In this document: positions 13,475 through 22,041 of the stretch, piece by piece
Numbering within the stretch: position 1 is the first letter of the stretch
Layout of the letters: every line of letters starts with the position of its first letter
Source: Polaromonas sp.
GTDB lineage: Bacteria; Pseudomonadota; Gammaproteobacteria; Burkholderiales; Burkholderiaceae_C
Assembly (NCBI GenBank): GCA_030650875.1
Contig: JAUSDK010000018.1
Coordinates: 1-48,989, forward strand
Reading direction: 5' to 3'
Length of the DNA: 48,989 bases
Made by a program: the position numbers and the translations under genes
Notes under the pieces: model-generated
Database searches by the model: none
The model's input: the letters and a program-made list of their open reading frames with translations, nothing else
What the model was told of the DNA's origin: nothing

Positions 13475-13537
13475 TAGTCAAAAATGTCAATAGTCCAATC
13501 AACCCAGGCTTAAATTGCTATTAATACAGTAGTAGTC

Positions 13538-14932
13538 ATGCCTGATAACCAATTCATGCAATTGGCCCTGGCGCAGGCACGCGAAGCCGCTGCTGCGGAC
13601 GAAGTGCCGGTGGGCGCGCTGGTGGTGCGCCGCGGCCAGGTCATTGCCACCGGCCGCAACGCGCCCATCGACGGGCATGACCCAACGGCCCACGCCGAGA
13701 TTGTGGCGCTTCGCGCCGCGGCGCGAGCGCTTGGCAACTACCGGCTCGACGAGTGTGAAATGTTCGTCACGCTGGAGCCCTGCGCCATGTGCAGCGGCGC
13801 CATGCTGCAAGCCCGGCTCAAGCGCGTAGTGTTCGGCGCGCCTGATCCCAAGACCGGCGCTGCCGGCTCGGTGATCAACTTGTTTGCCCAGCCGCAACTC
13901 AATCACCAGACCCAGTTGCTGGGCGGGGTGCTCGGGGCACAAAGCCGTGTCCTGTTGCAGGAATTTTTTCGCCAGCGCCGATCTGAAAACCGCGAGACGA
14001 GCAGACTGGCACACCCGTTACGCGACGATGCACTGCGCACGCCAGATGCCGCATTCGAAGACTTGCCTGGCTATCCGTGGCCGCCGCGCTATCTGAGCGA
14101 TTTGCCAGCACTGGGCGGCCTGCGCATGCACTACCTGGACGAACAGGGGCAAGGGCAGGGCGACGATCAAGCACTGACTTATCTTTGCTTGCATGGCAAC
14201 CCGGCCTGGAGCTACCTCTACCGCAAGATGATCCCGGTCTTTTTACAGGACGGACACCGGGTGGTGGCACCTGATCTGATTGGCTTTGGCAAAAGCGACA
14301 AGCCCAAGAAGGACGGCTTTCACACCTTCAGCGCGCACCGCCAGATATTGCTTGAACTGGTGGAGCGGCTTGATTTGAAAAACGTGGTGCTTGTGGTGCA
14401 CGATTGGGGCGGCCTGCTAGGCCTCACGCTGCCCTTGGCCGCGCCCGGCCGCTATAAAGGCCTGCTGGTGATGAACACCTTGCTGGCCTGCGGCGATGCA
14501 CCGCTGCCTGCCGGTTTTCTGGCCTGGCGCGAGATGTATTCCAGGCATCCGGAATTTGATCTGGCGCGCCTGCTGGCCCGTGACAACCCACAGATGCGCA
14601 CTCAGGAATGCCGTGCCTACAGCGCCCCCTTTCCCGACAGGGGCCACCGCGCGGCGCTGCGCGCGTTTCCAGCCATGGTGCCGGAATTTGAAGATGCAGA
14701 GGGCGCCGCCATTTCGCGAGAGGCCCGCGACTTCTGGCGCCAACGATGGAACGGCCAGACGCTGATGGCGATCGGCGCGCAGGACCCGGTGTTCGGCGAG
14801 CCCGTGATGCGCGCGTTGCAGGCGCAAATTCGTGGCTGCGGCGACGCCATGGTGCTGCCGCAGGCCGGGCAGTTTGTGCCGGAACATGGCGAGCAAGCTG
14901 CGCAGCGCGCCTTGCAGTTTTTCAAGTTTTGA
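13538..14932 (+). CDS. tadA: Fusion: tRNA adenosine(34) deaminase TadA plus alpha/beta hydrolase (haloalkane dehalogenase-like)
   Basis: N-term HAEIVALRAAA...PCAMCSGAMLQARL; C-term YLCLHGNPAWSYLYRKMIPVFLQDGHRVVAPDLIGFGKSDKP and VVHDWGGLLGL in one uninterrupted frame. Confidence 0.9.
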   Translation: MPDNQFMQLALAQAREAAAADEVPVGALVVRRGQVIATGRNAPIDGHDPTAHAEIVALRAAARALGNYRLDECEMFVTLEPCAMCSGAMLQARLKRVVFGAPDPKTGAAGSVINLFAQPQLNHQTQLLGGVLGAQSRVLLQEFFRQRRSENRETSRLAHPLRDDALRTPDAAFEDLPGYPWPPRYLSDLPALGGLRMHYLDEQGQGQGDDQALTYLCLHGNPAWSYLYRKMIPVFLQDGHRVVAPDLIGFGKSDKPKKDGFHTFSAHRQILLELVERLDLKNVVLVVHDWGGLLGLTLPLAAPGRYKGLLVMNTLLACGDAPLPAGFLAWREMYSRHPEFDLARLLARDNPQMRTQECRAYSAPFPDRGHRAALRAFPAMVPEFEDAEGAAISREARDFWRQRWNGQTLMAIGAQDPVFGEPVMRALQAQIRGCGDAMVLPQAGQFVPEHGEQAAQRALQFFKF

Positions 14933-14962
14933 ACCGTGGGATGCAATGGGATACTTGTAGCC

Positions 14963-15913
14963 GTGAAAAAACATATATATATCTACTCGCCCTCCAGTGC
15001 CGTGCGCGACAAAGCCAGCTTCAGGCGAGGCGTCAAGCGCCTCCAGACCCTCGGGTATGAAATTGAAATTGACGAGGCAGCGCTGGCAAGTCACCAGCGT
15101 TTTGCGGGCGACGATGAGACGCGGCTTGCCGCCATTCACCGTGCTGCGGCCAGTGGTGCCGATGTCGCCCTGATTTCACGCGGCGGTTACGGCCTTTCGC
15201 GCATCCTGCCGGGCATCAACTACAAGGCCATCGCGAAAGCCATTGCCAAGGGCACCCAGTTTGTGGGACTGAGCGACTTCACGGCTTTTCAGACGGCGCT
15301 GCTCGCCAAGACCGGTGCGGTGACCTGGGCCGGCCCTGCGCTGGGCGAAGACTTTGGAAGCGCCACGACGCCCGATGACATCATGGAAGCCTGCTTTGAC
15401 GACCTGATCACGGGGCAGGGCGAGGGCGCGGGCTGGCAGCTGCCCAAAAAAGCGACCCATTCAGTTGCTGGCAACGAGATTTCAGAGGGCGATACCGGCA
15501 CTTTTAGCATTGACAACGCAGTGCTGTGGGGCGGTAACCTGGCCATGTTGTCGTCGCTGGTGGGAACGCCCTATTTGCCCGCCGTCAAAGGCGGCATTCT
15601 GTTCCTGGAAGACGTGGGCGAACACCCCTACCGCGTCGAGCGCATGCTGACGCAGCTGCTGCATGCCGGTGTGCTGGCACAGCAAAAAGCCGTTATTTTC
15701 GGGCAGTTTTCCGGCTACAAGCTGGTCCCGCATGACAAGGGCTTCAAGTTGGCGACGGTGGCAACCTGGCTGCAAAGCCAGATCAAGGCACGCGTGCTGT
15801 CCGGACTTCCCTTTGGCCATGTCGCCACCAAAGTGCTGCTGCCGGTAGGCTTCAAAACCACGCTGGCCGTTGAGGGAAGGGATGCCTTTTTACTCTGGGG
15901 GCACCAGCATTAA
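14963..15913 (+). CDS. ldcA: LD-carboxypeptidase (S66 family), GTG start likely
   Basis: IYIYSPSSAVRDKASFRRGVKRL..., LISRGGYGLSRILPGINY, FLEDVGEHPYRVERML. Confidence 0.9.
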   Translation: MKKHIYIYSPSSAVRDKASFRRGVKRLQTLGYEIEIDEAALASHQRFAGDDETRLAAIHRAAASGADVALISRGGYGLSRILPGINYKAIAKAIAKGTQFVGLSDFTAFQTALLAKTGAVTWAGPALGEDFGSATTPDDIMEACFDDLITGQGEGAGWQLPKKATHSVAGNEISEGDTGTFSIDNAVLWGGNLAMLSSLVGTPYLPAVKGGILFLEDVGEHPYRVERMLTQLLHAGVLAQQKAVIFGQFSGYKLVPHDKGFKLATVATWLQSQIKARVLSGLPFGHVATKVLLPVGFKTTLAVEGRDAFLLWGHQH

Positions 15914-15954
15914 AAGCGGGTGAATGACCGCGCCGCCTTGCCTATCAAATCACG

Positions 15955-16296
15955 TCAATGATCCAGCGGGCTGGGCCTGGAATTAAGGCTGCGGGGCAAA
16001 AGTCCTTCGAATTTTTCAGAGATGCCCGCCAATTTTTCACGGGCAATGGTTTCCCCATGGACCGCAGCCAACACCTTCATCACATCGCCTCGGGCGTACC
16101 ACAAGCCTTGGGCGTCTTGTGCATAGCGGACTAGACGAACGATGCCGGCGTAATTTTTTTGCCCAAATTCACCCATCTCACCCAGAATCAGTTCCCGGAT
16201 TTCCTCGGTGCGGTCTTGCAGCATGGATGGCGTGACATTCCCCGACCCCAGCAACGCCATGAAGCTGCTTTTTAAATTGAATTTGAACAACTCCAT
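15955..16296 (-). CDS. Conserved-type hypothetical protein
   Basis: 113-aa coherent ORF; no motif recognised. Confidence 0.5.
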   Translation of the reverse strand: MELFKFNLKSSFMALLGSGNVTPSMLQDRTEEIRELILGEMGEFGQKNYAGIVRLVRYAQDAQGLWYARGDVMKVLAAVHGETIAREKLAGISEKFEGLLPRSLNSRPSPLDH

Positions 16297-16627
16297 GAGT
16301 CATCAACTTTCTGTCGGGCATGCAAGCCCTGCTTGATTAACGGAGACAACGGTTGCCCTGAGACAGGGAAAAATGGTAACCATGGAAAAGCCCCCTACAT
16401 CCATGAACAATTTAACACTTTTGTCATTTTAATTGCCAATGTTTTATTAAAGCAACAAATATGCTACCAAAAATAGTCTGAGAACTTTAGCTCAACGGTT
16501 TGAAGTCTATTGCGGCATGTGTGGCAGCTGTACCCAGAGGACGAATTAATGGGTCAATGCACGGGGCTCTAATGGAGCGCATATGTTGTAATAACTCTAA
16601 ATAACTACCAGCAATTGCAATCGCCCC

Positions 16628-17551
16628 ATGGCAGAAGTTACCGTCGTTTTTGCTGATCTCACAGGAAGTACAGGGGTTTTTGAATCACTCGGTAATGCGA
16701 TGGCGACCCAAGCCATCACACGCCTGATGCAATGGATGGGCAAAGTCTGCGAAAGCCATGGCGGACACGTCGTGAAGTATTTAGGCGATGGCGCGCTGCT
16801 TGTGTTCCTTGAAAACAACGATGCACTGGCGGCAGTGACCGAGATGCAGCGGGTTCACTTCACGCGCATCGAGAACTGGCCCGATCCGCTCAAAATGCGG
16901 CTGCAGGTCGGGATGGCGCGTGGTGAAGTCGTCGAGCAAGATAACGATGTTTTCGGTGATGCAGTCAATGTTGCGTCACGTCTGAGTGATTTGTCCGGTG
17001 CGGACCAGATTCTGGCAACCGAGGCCGTGATCGGGCGACCGGCACCGGACAACCCGGTGCGCTGTCGCTGCCTGGGCTCACTTGATATCAGGGGCCGTAG
17101 CGAAGCTTGCGTGGTGTACAGAGTCGAATGGCAGCCCGAATCGCAATCGGATTTTTTTACGCTGCAGGCTGGCCTGACACCCTCTTCGCCTCAAACACTG
17201 GTAACCCCCAAAGCCATCAGCCTCTCATGGCTAGACATCCAGGCCGTATTCATGTCAGGCGATCTGCCAATTTTTCTGGGCCGGGATGAGGACTCACATT
17301 TTGTCGTGCATGACCCGCGAGTCTCGCGCACGCACGCCAGAATTGAGTGGAGGGCAGGCAAGTTCTACCTGGAAGATCTCAGCAGCTACGGCACTTGGGT
17401 CAAATTCTCAGACAGTGCGGCCGTGGTTGCGCTGCGCAGGCAAGAGTGCATGTTGCCGCTCGAAGGGGACATTGCCTTGGGTGCACCTTTTGAGGATTTC
17501 ACGGTGCCTACGGTCAAGTTCAAGTTTCCTGAAGCCCTGTTCAGGGCATAA
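16628..17551 (+). CDS. Class III adenylate/guanylate cyclase with C-terminal FHA domain
   Basis: VTVVFADLTGSTGVFESLGN, HGGHVVKYLGDGALLVF, GDAVNVASRLSDLSGADQIL; FHA: FLGRDEDSHFVVHDPRVSRTHARIEWRAGKFYLEDLSSYGTWV. Confidence 0.9.
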   Translation: MAEVTVVFADLTGSTGVFESLGNAMATQAITRLMQWMGKVCESHGGHVVKYLGDGALLVFLENNDALAAVTEMQRVHFTRIENWPDPLKMRLQVGMARGEVVEQDNDVFGDAVNVASRLSDLSGADQILATEAVIGRPAPDNPVRCRCLGSLDIRGRSEACVVYRVEWQPESQSDFFTLQAGLTPSSPQTLVTPKAISLSWLDIQAVFMSGDLPIFLGRDEDSHFVVHDPRVSRTHARIEWRAGKFYLEDLSSYGTWVKFSDSAAVVALRRQECMLPLEGDIALGAPFEDFTVPTVKFKFPEALFRA

Positions 17552-17801
17552 AACAGTGGACGTGGAATTGACCCAAAGGTGCTTGCAACGCGGTTAGTCA
17601 AGGATACACCGCAACGGTTATACCAACCGTCTCATCATGGCTGAAGCCACCCCTTGAAGGTCAACATCGCGACCCGCCAGGCCAAAGCGTGTTCTCCTAC
17701 GTGCGCACGGTGACAGTTCCGGCATCAATGCTCGCTGCAATGATTTAAATTGGACTTATGAACAACGACGACAGAGATGACCGGCACTCAGTGGCGCGCC
17801 A

Positions 17802-18203
17802 ATGAAAATGAGAACTTATCTGGTCGAAGACAATTCGACCATTCGCGACAACCTCATCAGTACGCTGGAAGAGCTTGCGCCGATCCAAACCGTGGGCACA
17901 TCGGACACGGAAAAAGAAGGCGCTGAATGGTTGACTGGCCATAGCGACCATTGGGATCTGGCCATCGTTGATCTGTTTCTCAAAGATGGAAGCGGGCTTG
18001 GTGTCCTTCATGCTTGCCGCTTTCGCAATGCCCGACAAAAAATGGTAGTTTTCAGCAATTACGCGACCCGCGAGATTCGCTCACGGTGTGCGCAACTGGG
18101 CGTAGACGCCGTCTTTGACAAGTCAACTGAAATTGACGACTTGCTGGACTACTGCGTGGCGCAAAGCAAAAAGCTGGACGCGGTCGTCAACCCAGGCACA
18201 TGA
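17802..18203 (+). CDS. Single-domain response regulator receiver
   Basis: LVEDNSTIRDNLI, DLAIVDLFLKDGSG, VFSNYA...VFDKSTE (D/T/K receiver pattern). Confidence 0.85.
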   Translation: MKMRTYLVEDNSTIRDNLISTLEELAPIQTVGTSDTEKEGAEWLTGHSDHWDLAIVDLFLKDGSGLGVLHACRFRNARQKMVVFSNYATREIRSRCAQLGVDAVFDKSTEIDDLLDYCVAQSKKLDAVVNPGT

Positions 18204-18274
18204 TGTGTTTTAACCGACTTGAAGTTTGCCACTCGCGCCTTAATTCATCCATTTAGCGAAACGGCAATCCAACC

Positions 18275-18478
18275 ATGCCAACTCCCAGTGTAGAGCCTGC
18301 GCAGCTGCGCATTACCCCGCCTTTCTGCACAGACGCCTTCAAGCGTCATGTGGCCGATCAGCCGTTGCGGTCAGCCTTGCTCGCGGTAGCTGCAGGGGCG
18401 TTGGCAATGCTGCTCATACGCGCCCAGTTAACCAAACGCGCAGAGACCCGAAAATGGGAGCGGATGACGATGCGCTAA
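18275..18478 (+). CDS. Small hypothetical membrane protein
   Basis: Single TM segment SALLAVAAGALAMLLI. Confidence 0.45.
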   Translation: MPTPSVEPAQLRITPPFCTDAFKRHVADQPLRSALLAVAAGALAMLLIRAQLTKRAETRKWERMTMR

Positions 18479-18500
18479 CAGTGTTTATTCCACGCTTTTT

Positions 18501-18701
18501 ATGGAGAACTCGATGTCAGTCAATGTTCCTGCGCCTGAACCTGTTCCGCCTCTTCCAGGCAGCCCTCAACCGGAAAAATTGCCGCCATTGATTGTGCCGC
18601 CAGAACCCGGAACACCTCCCGATGTCCACGAGCCGCCACCGCCAGCACCCGTATTCCCCATTCGTGAGCCTGGCATTCGCCCACCGCCTCAAGCGGTTTG
18701 A
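18501..18701 (+). CDS. Small proline-rich protein
   Basis: PEPVPPLPGSPQPEKLPPLIVPPEPGTPPDVHEPPPPAP... Confidence 0.35.
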   Translation: MENSMSVNVPAPEPVPPLPGSPQPEKLPPLIVPPEPGTPPDVHEPPPPAPVFPIREPGIRPPPQAV

Positions 18702-18764
18702 GATTGGCCAAACCGGCGCCAAGTGAGTGACCGTTGACCGGGCCTTTGACCGCAGTTGTGCTGG

Positions 18765-19688
18765 TCAGCGTGGCGCTGGCAAGGTTTGCTGACGCTGGTA
18801 TTCTTCTTTTTTCATGCTGAGATAGTCCTTGCGGTCCACCTCATGCAACTGCCGAGAATACCCTTCAGTCGCGTCGAACCAGTACTGCATTCGTGCAGAA
18901 GGTTGTTGTTCAGGCGGTTGACCCAGTGACGCCAGATACGCCTCGATGGCCAGGTAGTAGCGCATGGTGTTGCGCTCAACGGTGCCTCGCATACCGCCAA
19001 CATGAGCGGCTTTATCGCCCTGACCGATTTGCGTAAAGCCTACCTTGCCGCGTCCCAAGGTGGACAGGTAAGTCTGCATTGCCAGGCGACCCGCCAGGCC
19101 ATAGCTGTACGAATAGCGCAAATGCATGAACGTCTTGCCATCTGGCAAAGAAACAGACTCAAGCGCGATTCGATAGTTGCTGGTGCTCAAGGGGCCATGC
19201 TCGGCATTTAGCTGAACCGCCAGATAGTCTGGTGAGGCAGCGTCCACGCGGTAGGCAAATTCAAGGGGAAATGCCTCTTTCAGCGTCTGCGGCGTTTTCT
19301 TACCGATGCTCACCGCCATTTTGCTGGGACTTGTGTCTGCACTTGCACGGCAATATTTGGTGTTGAGATGCAAAATCAGCACATCACACCAACGGTTCGG
19401 GCTGCTGAACGCAGAACTAACGCTGCTAAAGGGGGCCTCCAGCACGGCGTAGGCGTCACCGCTCACCGTTTTGGCGCCCTCAGCGGACGCCAGAAACAGC
19501 GGCCGCTTGTAAGGGTTTTGCATTAACTGTGGTAACAGGGCTGCGTGCTTTTCAAGCAACGCAGCCGCATTCGATTCATTATTCGGCGCGGACGGCACTT
19601 GGGCAGGTACGCTGCCAGCGCCAGCCAGGCACAAGGCCAAGACTGCCGGCCGAAAGCGCGAAATAGCAAAACTCCAATTTTTCTTCAT
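18765..19688 (-). CDS. Secreted hypothetical protein
   Basis: MKKNWSFAISRFRPAVLALCLAGAGSVPAQ signal peptide; no family recognised. Confidence 0.55.
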   Translation of the reverse strand: MKKNWSFAISRFRPAVLALCLAGAGSVPAQVPSAPNNESNAAALLEKHAALLPQLMQNPYKRPLFLASAEGAKTVSGDAYAVLEAPFSSVSSAFSSPNRWCDVLILHLNTKYCRASADTSPSKMAVSIGKKTPQTLKEAFPLEFAYRVDAASPDYLAVQLNAEHGPLSTSNYRIALESVSLPDGKTFMHLRYSYSYGLAGRLAMQTYLSTLGRGKVGFTQIGQGDKAAHVGGMRGTVERNTMRYYLAIEAYLASLGQPPEQQPSARMQYWFDATEGYSRQLHEVDRKDYLSMKKEEYQRQQTLPAPR

Positions 19689-19782
19689 CGCAGCAGTTTG
19701 CCAGCCTGCCAGTACCGCTTTCCCCAAGCGCTCCATCGTCCTACAAAAAGTCGTCGTGATGAGGAGGAAAAAGGGCAGGCCG

Positions 19783-20847
19783 TCATTTTTCGAACAGACG
19801 TGCAGCGGCGTGGGCAAGTGGTGCCTGCGACCTGAAGTAACCCAAGACGGTTGAAATACTGTGATGTCCGGTCATTGCCATGGTTTCTGCCAGCGGCACG
19901 TTTTGACGACCCGCCTCTGTGACAAAACCCGACCGCAATGAATGCGCCGAAAAGTCGCCCTCGATACCCGCCAGAACGCACCGTTTCTTGACGATGTCAC
20001 GTACCGCAGCGGGGGAGAGCGCTTCGCCCAGATACCCCCCTTTGCGCACCTGCCTGAAAATCTGCCCATGTGTGACGCCGGAGGCTGCCAGCCAGGCCGT
20101 CAAAGCCTCGGCAGCGCCCCCTAGCAGCGGCTTTCGGTTCTCGGGTAAATCCACGCCAGCCTGATTGGTTTTGGAGTAGGCAAGCGTGTAAATAAAGCCC
20201 TCCGGGACCTGTTTCAAAAACCGCATGTCGGCCCCGGCCACCTCCGAGCGTCGGCGACCACCGCTGGCCCAGGCAAAGAGAAGCAGGGCGCGGTCGCGCT
20301 TACCGCGCAGTGAGTCGTCGCAGGTCGCCAGAATCGCCTGTAAAGGGTCCAACGTCAGCGCCTCTTTTTTCTGGGGCATGACGCCACGTTTGGCGTAGGC
20401 CTTGCGGGTGCGCGACAGCAATTCACGCACTTTGGGGTCGTGGCATGGGTTTTTGACTTCCCGTAACTGATGCGCCTTCGACAACACGGCAATCCGGTGC
20501 ACCAGCGTGTTGTGGGCCAAAGCGCCTAGTTTGCCTTTGTAGCCCGCGTCGACCAGAGCCCTGTCAATCTCGGGCGGCAACTCGGACACCAGCCCGTTGT
20601 CTGTGGTGCGCTCGGCATGGTCGACGATGAACTGGAGTATGCAAGGCGTGGGCACCGGCAGATCAATCTGCTGGCCATACCGAATGCCGTACCACGCTGC
20701 CCAGTAACGCAGCGCACTGCGGTAACTGAGCAGGGTGTTTTTTGACTCGCCTTCACGCAGCAACTCATCAATCGCGTGCTGCGTCACCTCACAGAGATCG
20801 GCAGGTTGAAGTGCAGGGACGTTTTGGAGGCGTGGCAGGTACATCAA
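19783..20847 (-). CDS. Tyrosine recombinase / site-specific integrase
   Basis: N-terminal SAM-like core-binding domain; catalytic R (GGRRRSEV), HSLRSGF, TGHHSISTVLGYF. Confidence 0.9.
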   Translation of the reverse strand: MMYLPRLQNVPALQPADLCEVTQHAIDELLREGESKNTLLSYRSALRYWAAWYGIRYGQQIDLPVPTPCILQFIVDHAERTTDNGLVSELPPEIDRALVDAGYKGKLGALAHNTLVHRIAVLSKAHQLREVKNPCHDPKVRELLSRTRKAYAKRGVMPQKKEALTLDPLQAILATCDDSLRGKRDRALLLFAWASGGRRRSEVAGADMRFLKQVPEGFIYTLAYSKTNQAGVDLPENRKPLLGGAAEALTAWLAASGVTHGQIFRQVRKGGYLGEALSPAAVRDIVKKRCVLAGIEGDFSAHSLRSGFVTEAGRQNVPLAETMAMTGHHSISTVLGYFRSQAPLAHAAARLFEK

Positions 20848-20869
20848 CGGGCAATCGGTTGTTTAATTA

Positions 20870-20900
20870 AATTTATCACACATAAGATGTATGATAAATT
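20870..20900. promoter_or_regulatory. Large dyad between divergent recombinase and KfrA-like genes
   Basis: AATTTATCACACAT-aag-ATGTATGATAAATT, arms match 13/14. Confidence 0.7.
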
Positions 20901-20921
20901 ACAAAATATATAAATAGATCT

Positions 20922-20940
20922 CGATAACAATCTTTTATCG
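20922..20940. promoter_or_regulatory. Second small dyad upstream of the KfrA-like gene
   Basis: CGATAA-caatctt-TTATCG perfect 6-bp arms, 30 bp before the ATG. Confidence 0.45.
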
Positions 20941-20969
20941 TTGGTAAATATAGCAGGGGAATCAAAGCG

Positions 20970-21965
20970 ATGCAGTCAAAAAGTACACGGGGGGTTCAGC
21001 AAGATGAAATCTGGGCCGCCGCCGATGCCTTGCTCAAGGAAGGCCAGCGCCCGACCATAGAGCGGGTACGCCAAAAGATGGGCCGTGGCTCGCCCAACAC
21101 GGTCAGCCCGATGCTGGAAGCGTGGTTTGCCAGCCTGGGACCACGTCTTGACGCAACACCTGCCCAGGAAGAAACCGGACAGCTGCCGGAGGCTGTCTGG
21201 CAGTCCATGACCCAGTTGTGGGATACGGCCATGCGCTCGGCCCGCGAGCAAGCCGATCAGGAGCTTGTCCAGTCACGACAGCAGCTGGCTGAGCAGGCCC
21301 ACGCACTTGACGTGCAAAAGGCCAATCTGAGCCGAGAAGCGCAGGCCTTGAGCGACAGGCAAAGCGCAGTGGATCAAGCTGCGGACATGGCACGGGCACA
21401 CATCCTTGAACTGACCAGCCAGCTCAAGGAATCGCACACGCGCATGACCCGCCGGGAAGGTGAAGTTGATGAATTCCGTGCGCGCCTGGCATCCGCAGCG
21501 ACGCAGCACGAGGCAGACCGACGCCGAATCGACGAAGAAGCGCAGCGTCACGCAGAGGAACGAGTTCGATTCGAGGAGCGAGCGGCTGCCAATGAGCGGC
21601 GCCTTCTCGGGGAGCTTGATCGGGCCAGACAAGGCACCAAGCAGGCCCAGCTAGCCCTTGCAGAAACCGAGCGGCGCTCGCAAGCGGCGCTCAAAGCCCT
21701 GGAATTGGCAAACCAGACCCTGAACGACCAACTATCGCAGGTGCAGTCAGACCTTCAAGTCATGCAACAAGCGCTGGTGTCCGCCAACGAGCGGTCACGG
21801 GAGTTGCACGATCTGCTGGAGCGGGACCGCACGACGACCAGAGACGCTTTTGAGCAACTCAATCGACGCCTCGCCGAAGCTGCGAGCGAAGCAGCCACCG
21901 AAATGGCGCACAAAAATCCGACCATGGCCTTGCGCAGCAAGCGCTTATCAGCCCGAAAGGGCTGA
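20970..21965 (+). CDS. KfrA-like DNA-binding coiled-coil protein
   Basis: N-term AADALLKEGQRPTIERVRQKMGRGSPNTVSPMLEAWF (KfrA N-terminal-like) followed by a long Ala/Glu/Gln/Arg coiled coil. Confidence 0.82.
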   Translation: MQSKSTRGVQQDEIWAAADALLKEGQRPTIERVRQKMGRGSPNTVSPMLEAWFASLGPRLDATPAQEETGQLPEAVWQSMTQLWDTAMRSAREQADQELVQSRQQLAEQAHALDVQKANLSREAQALSDRQSAVDQAADMARAHILELTSQLKESHTRMTRREGEVDEFRARLASAATQHEADRRRIDEEAQRHAEERVRFEERAAANERRLLGELDRARQGTKQAQLALAETERRSQAALKALELANQTLNDQLSQVQSDLQVMQQALVSANERSRELHDLLERDRTTTRDAFEQLNRRLAEAASEAATEMAHKNPTMALRSKRLSARKG

Positions 21966-21967
21966 TC
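21948..21967 (+). terminator. Hairpin at the end of the KfrA-like gene
   Basis: ATCAGCCC-GAAA-GGGCTGAT, 8-bp stem; weak U-run. Confidence 0.4.
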
Positions 21968-22041
21968 TTTGGGCTATGGGGTGTTTCGCGACTAGCGACT
22001 GGATTTCGGCGAGGGGCGCCGAAACACGATATATGGGTATA

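Noticed and set aside
13478-13537. AT-rich leader upstream of tadA as another copy of the truB/ygfZ repeat
   Set aside because: Only weak resemblance (CTATTAATACAGTAGTAG); not enough matching positions to call.
19783-20847. Tyrosine recombinase as the inovirus's own integrase
   Set aside because: It lies outside the 14-bp repeats bounding the phage unit, and the dif-like junction fits host Xer use; treated as a separate module.
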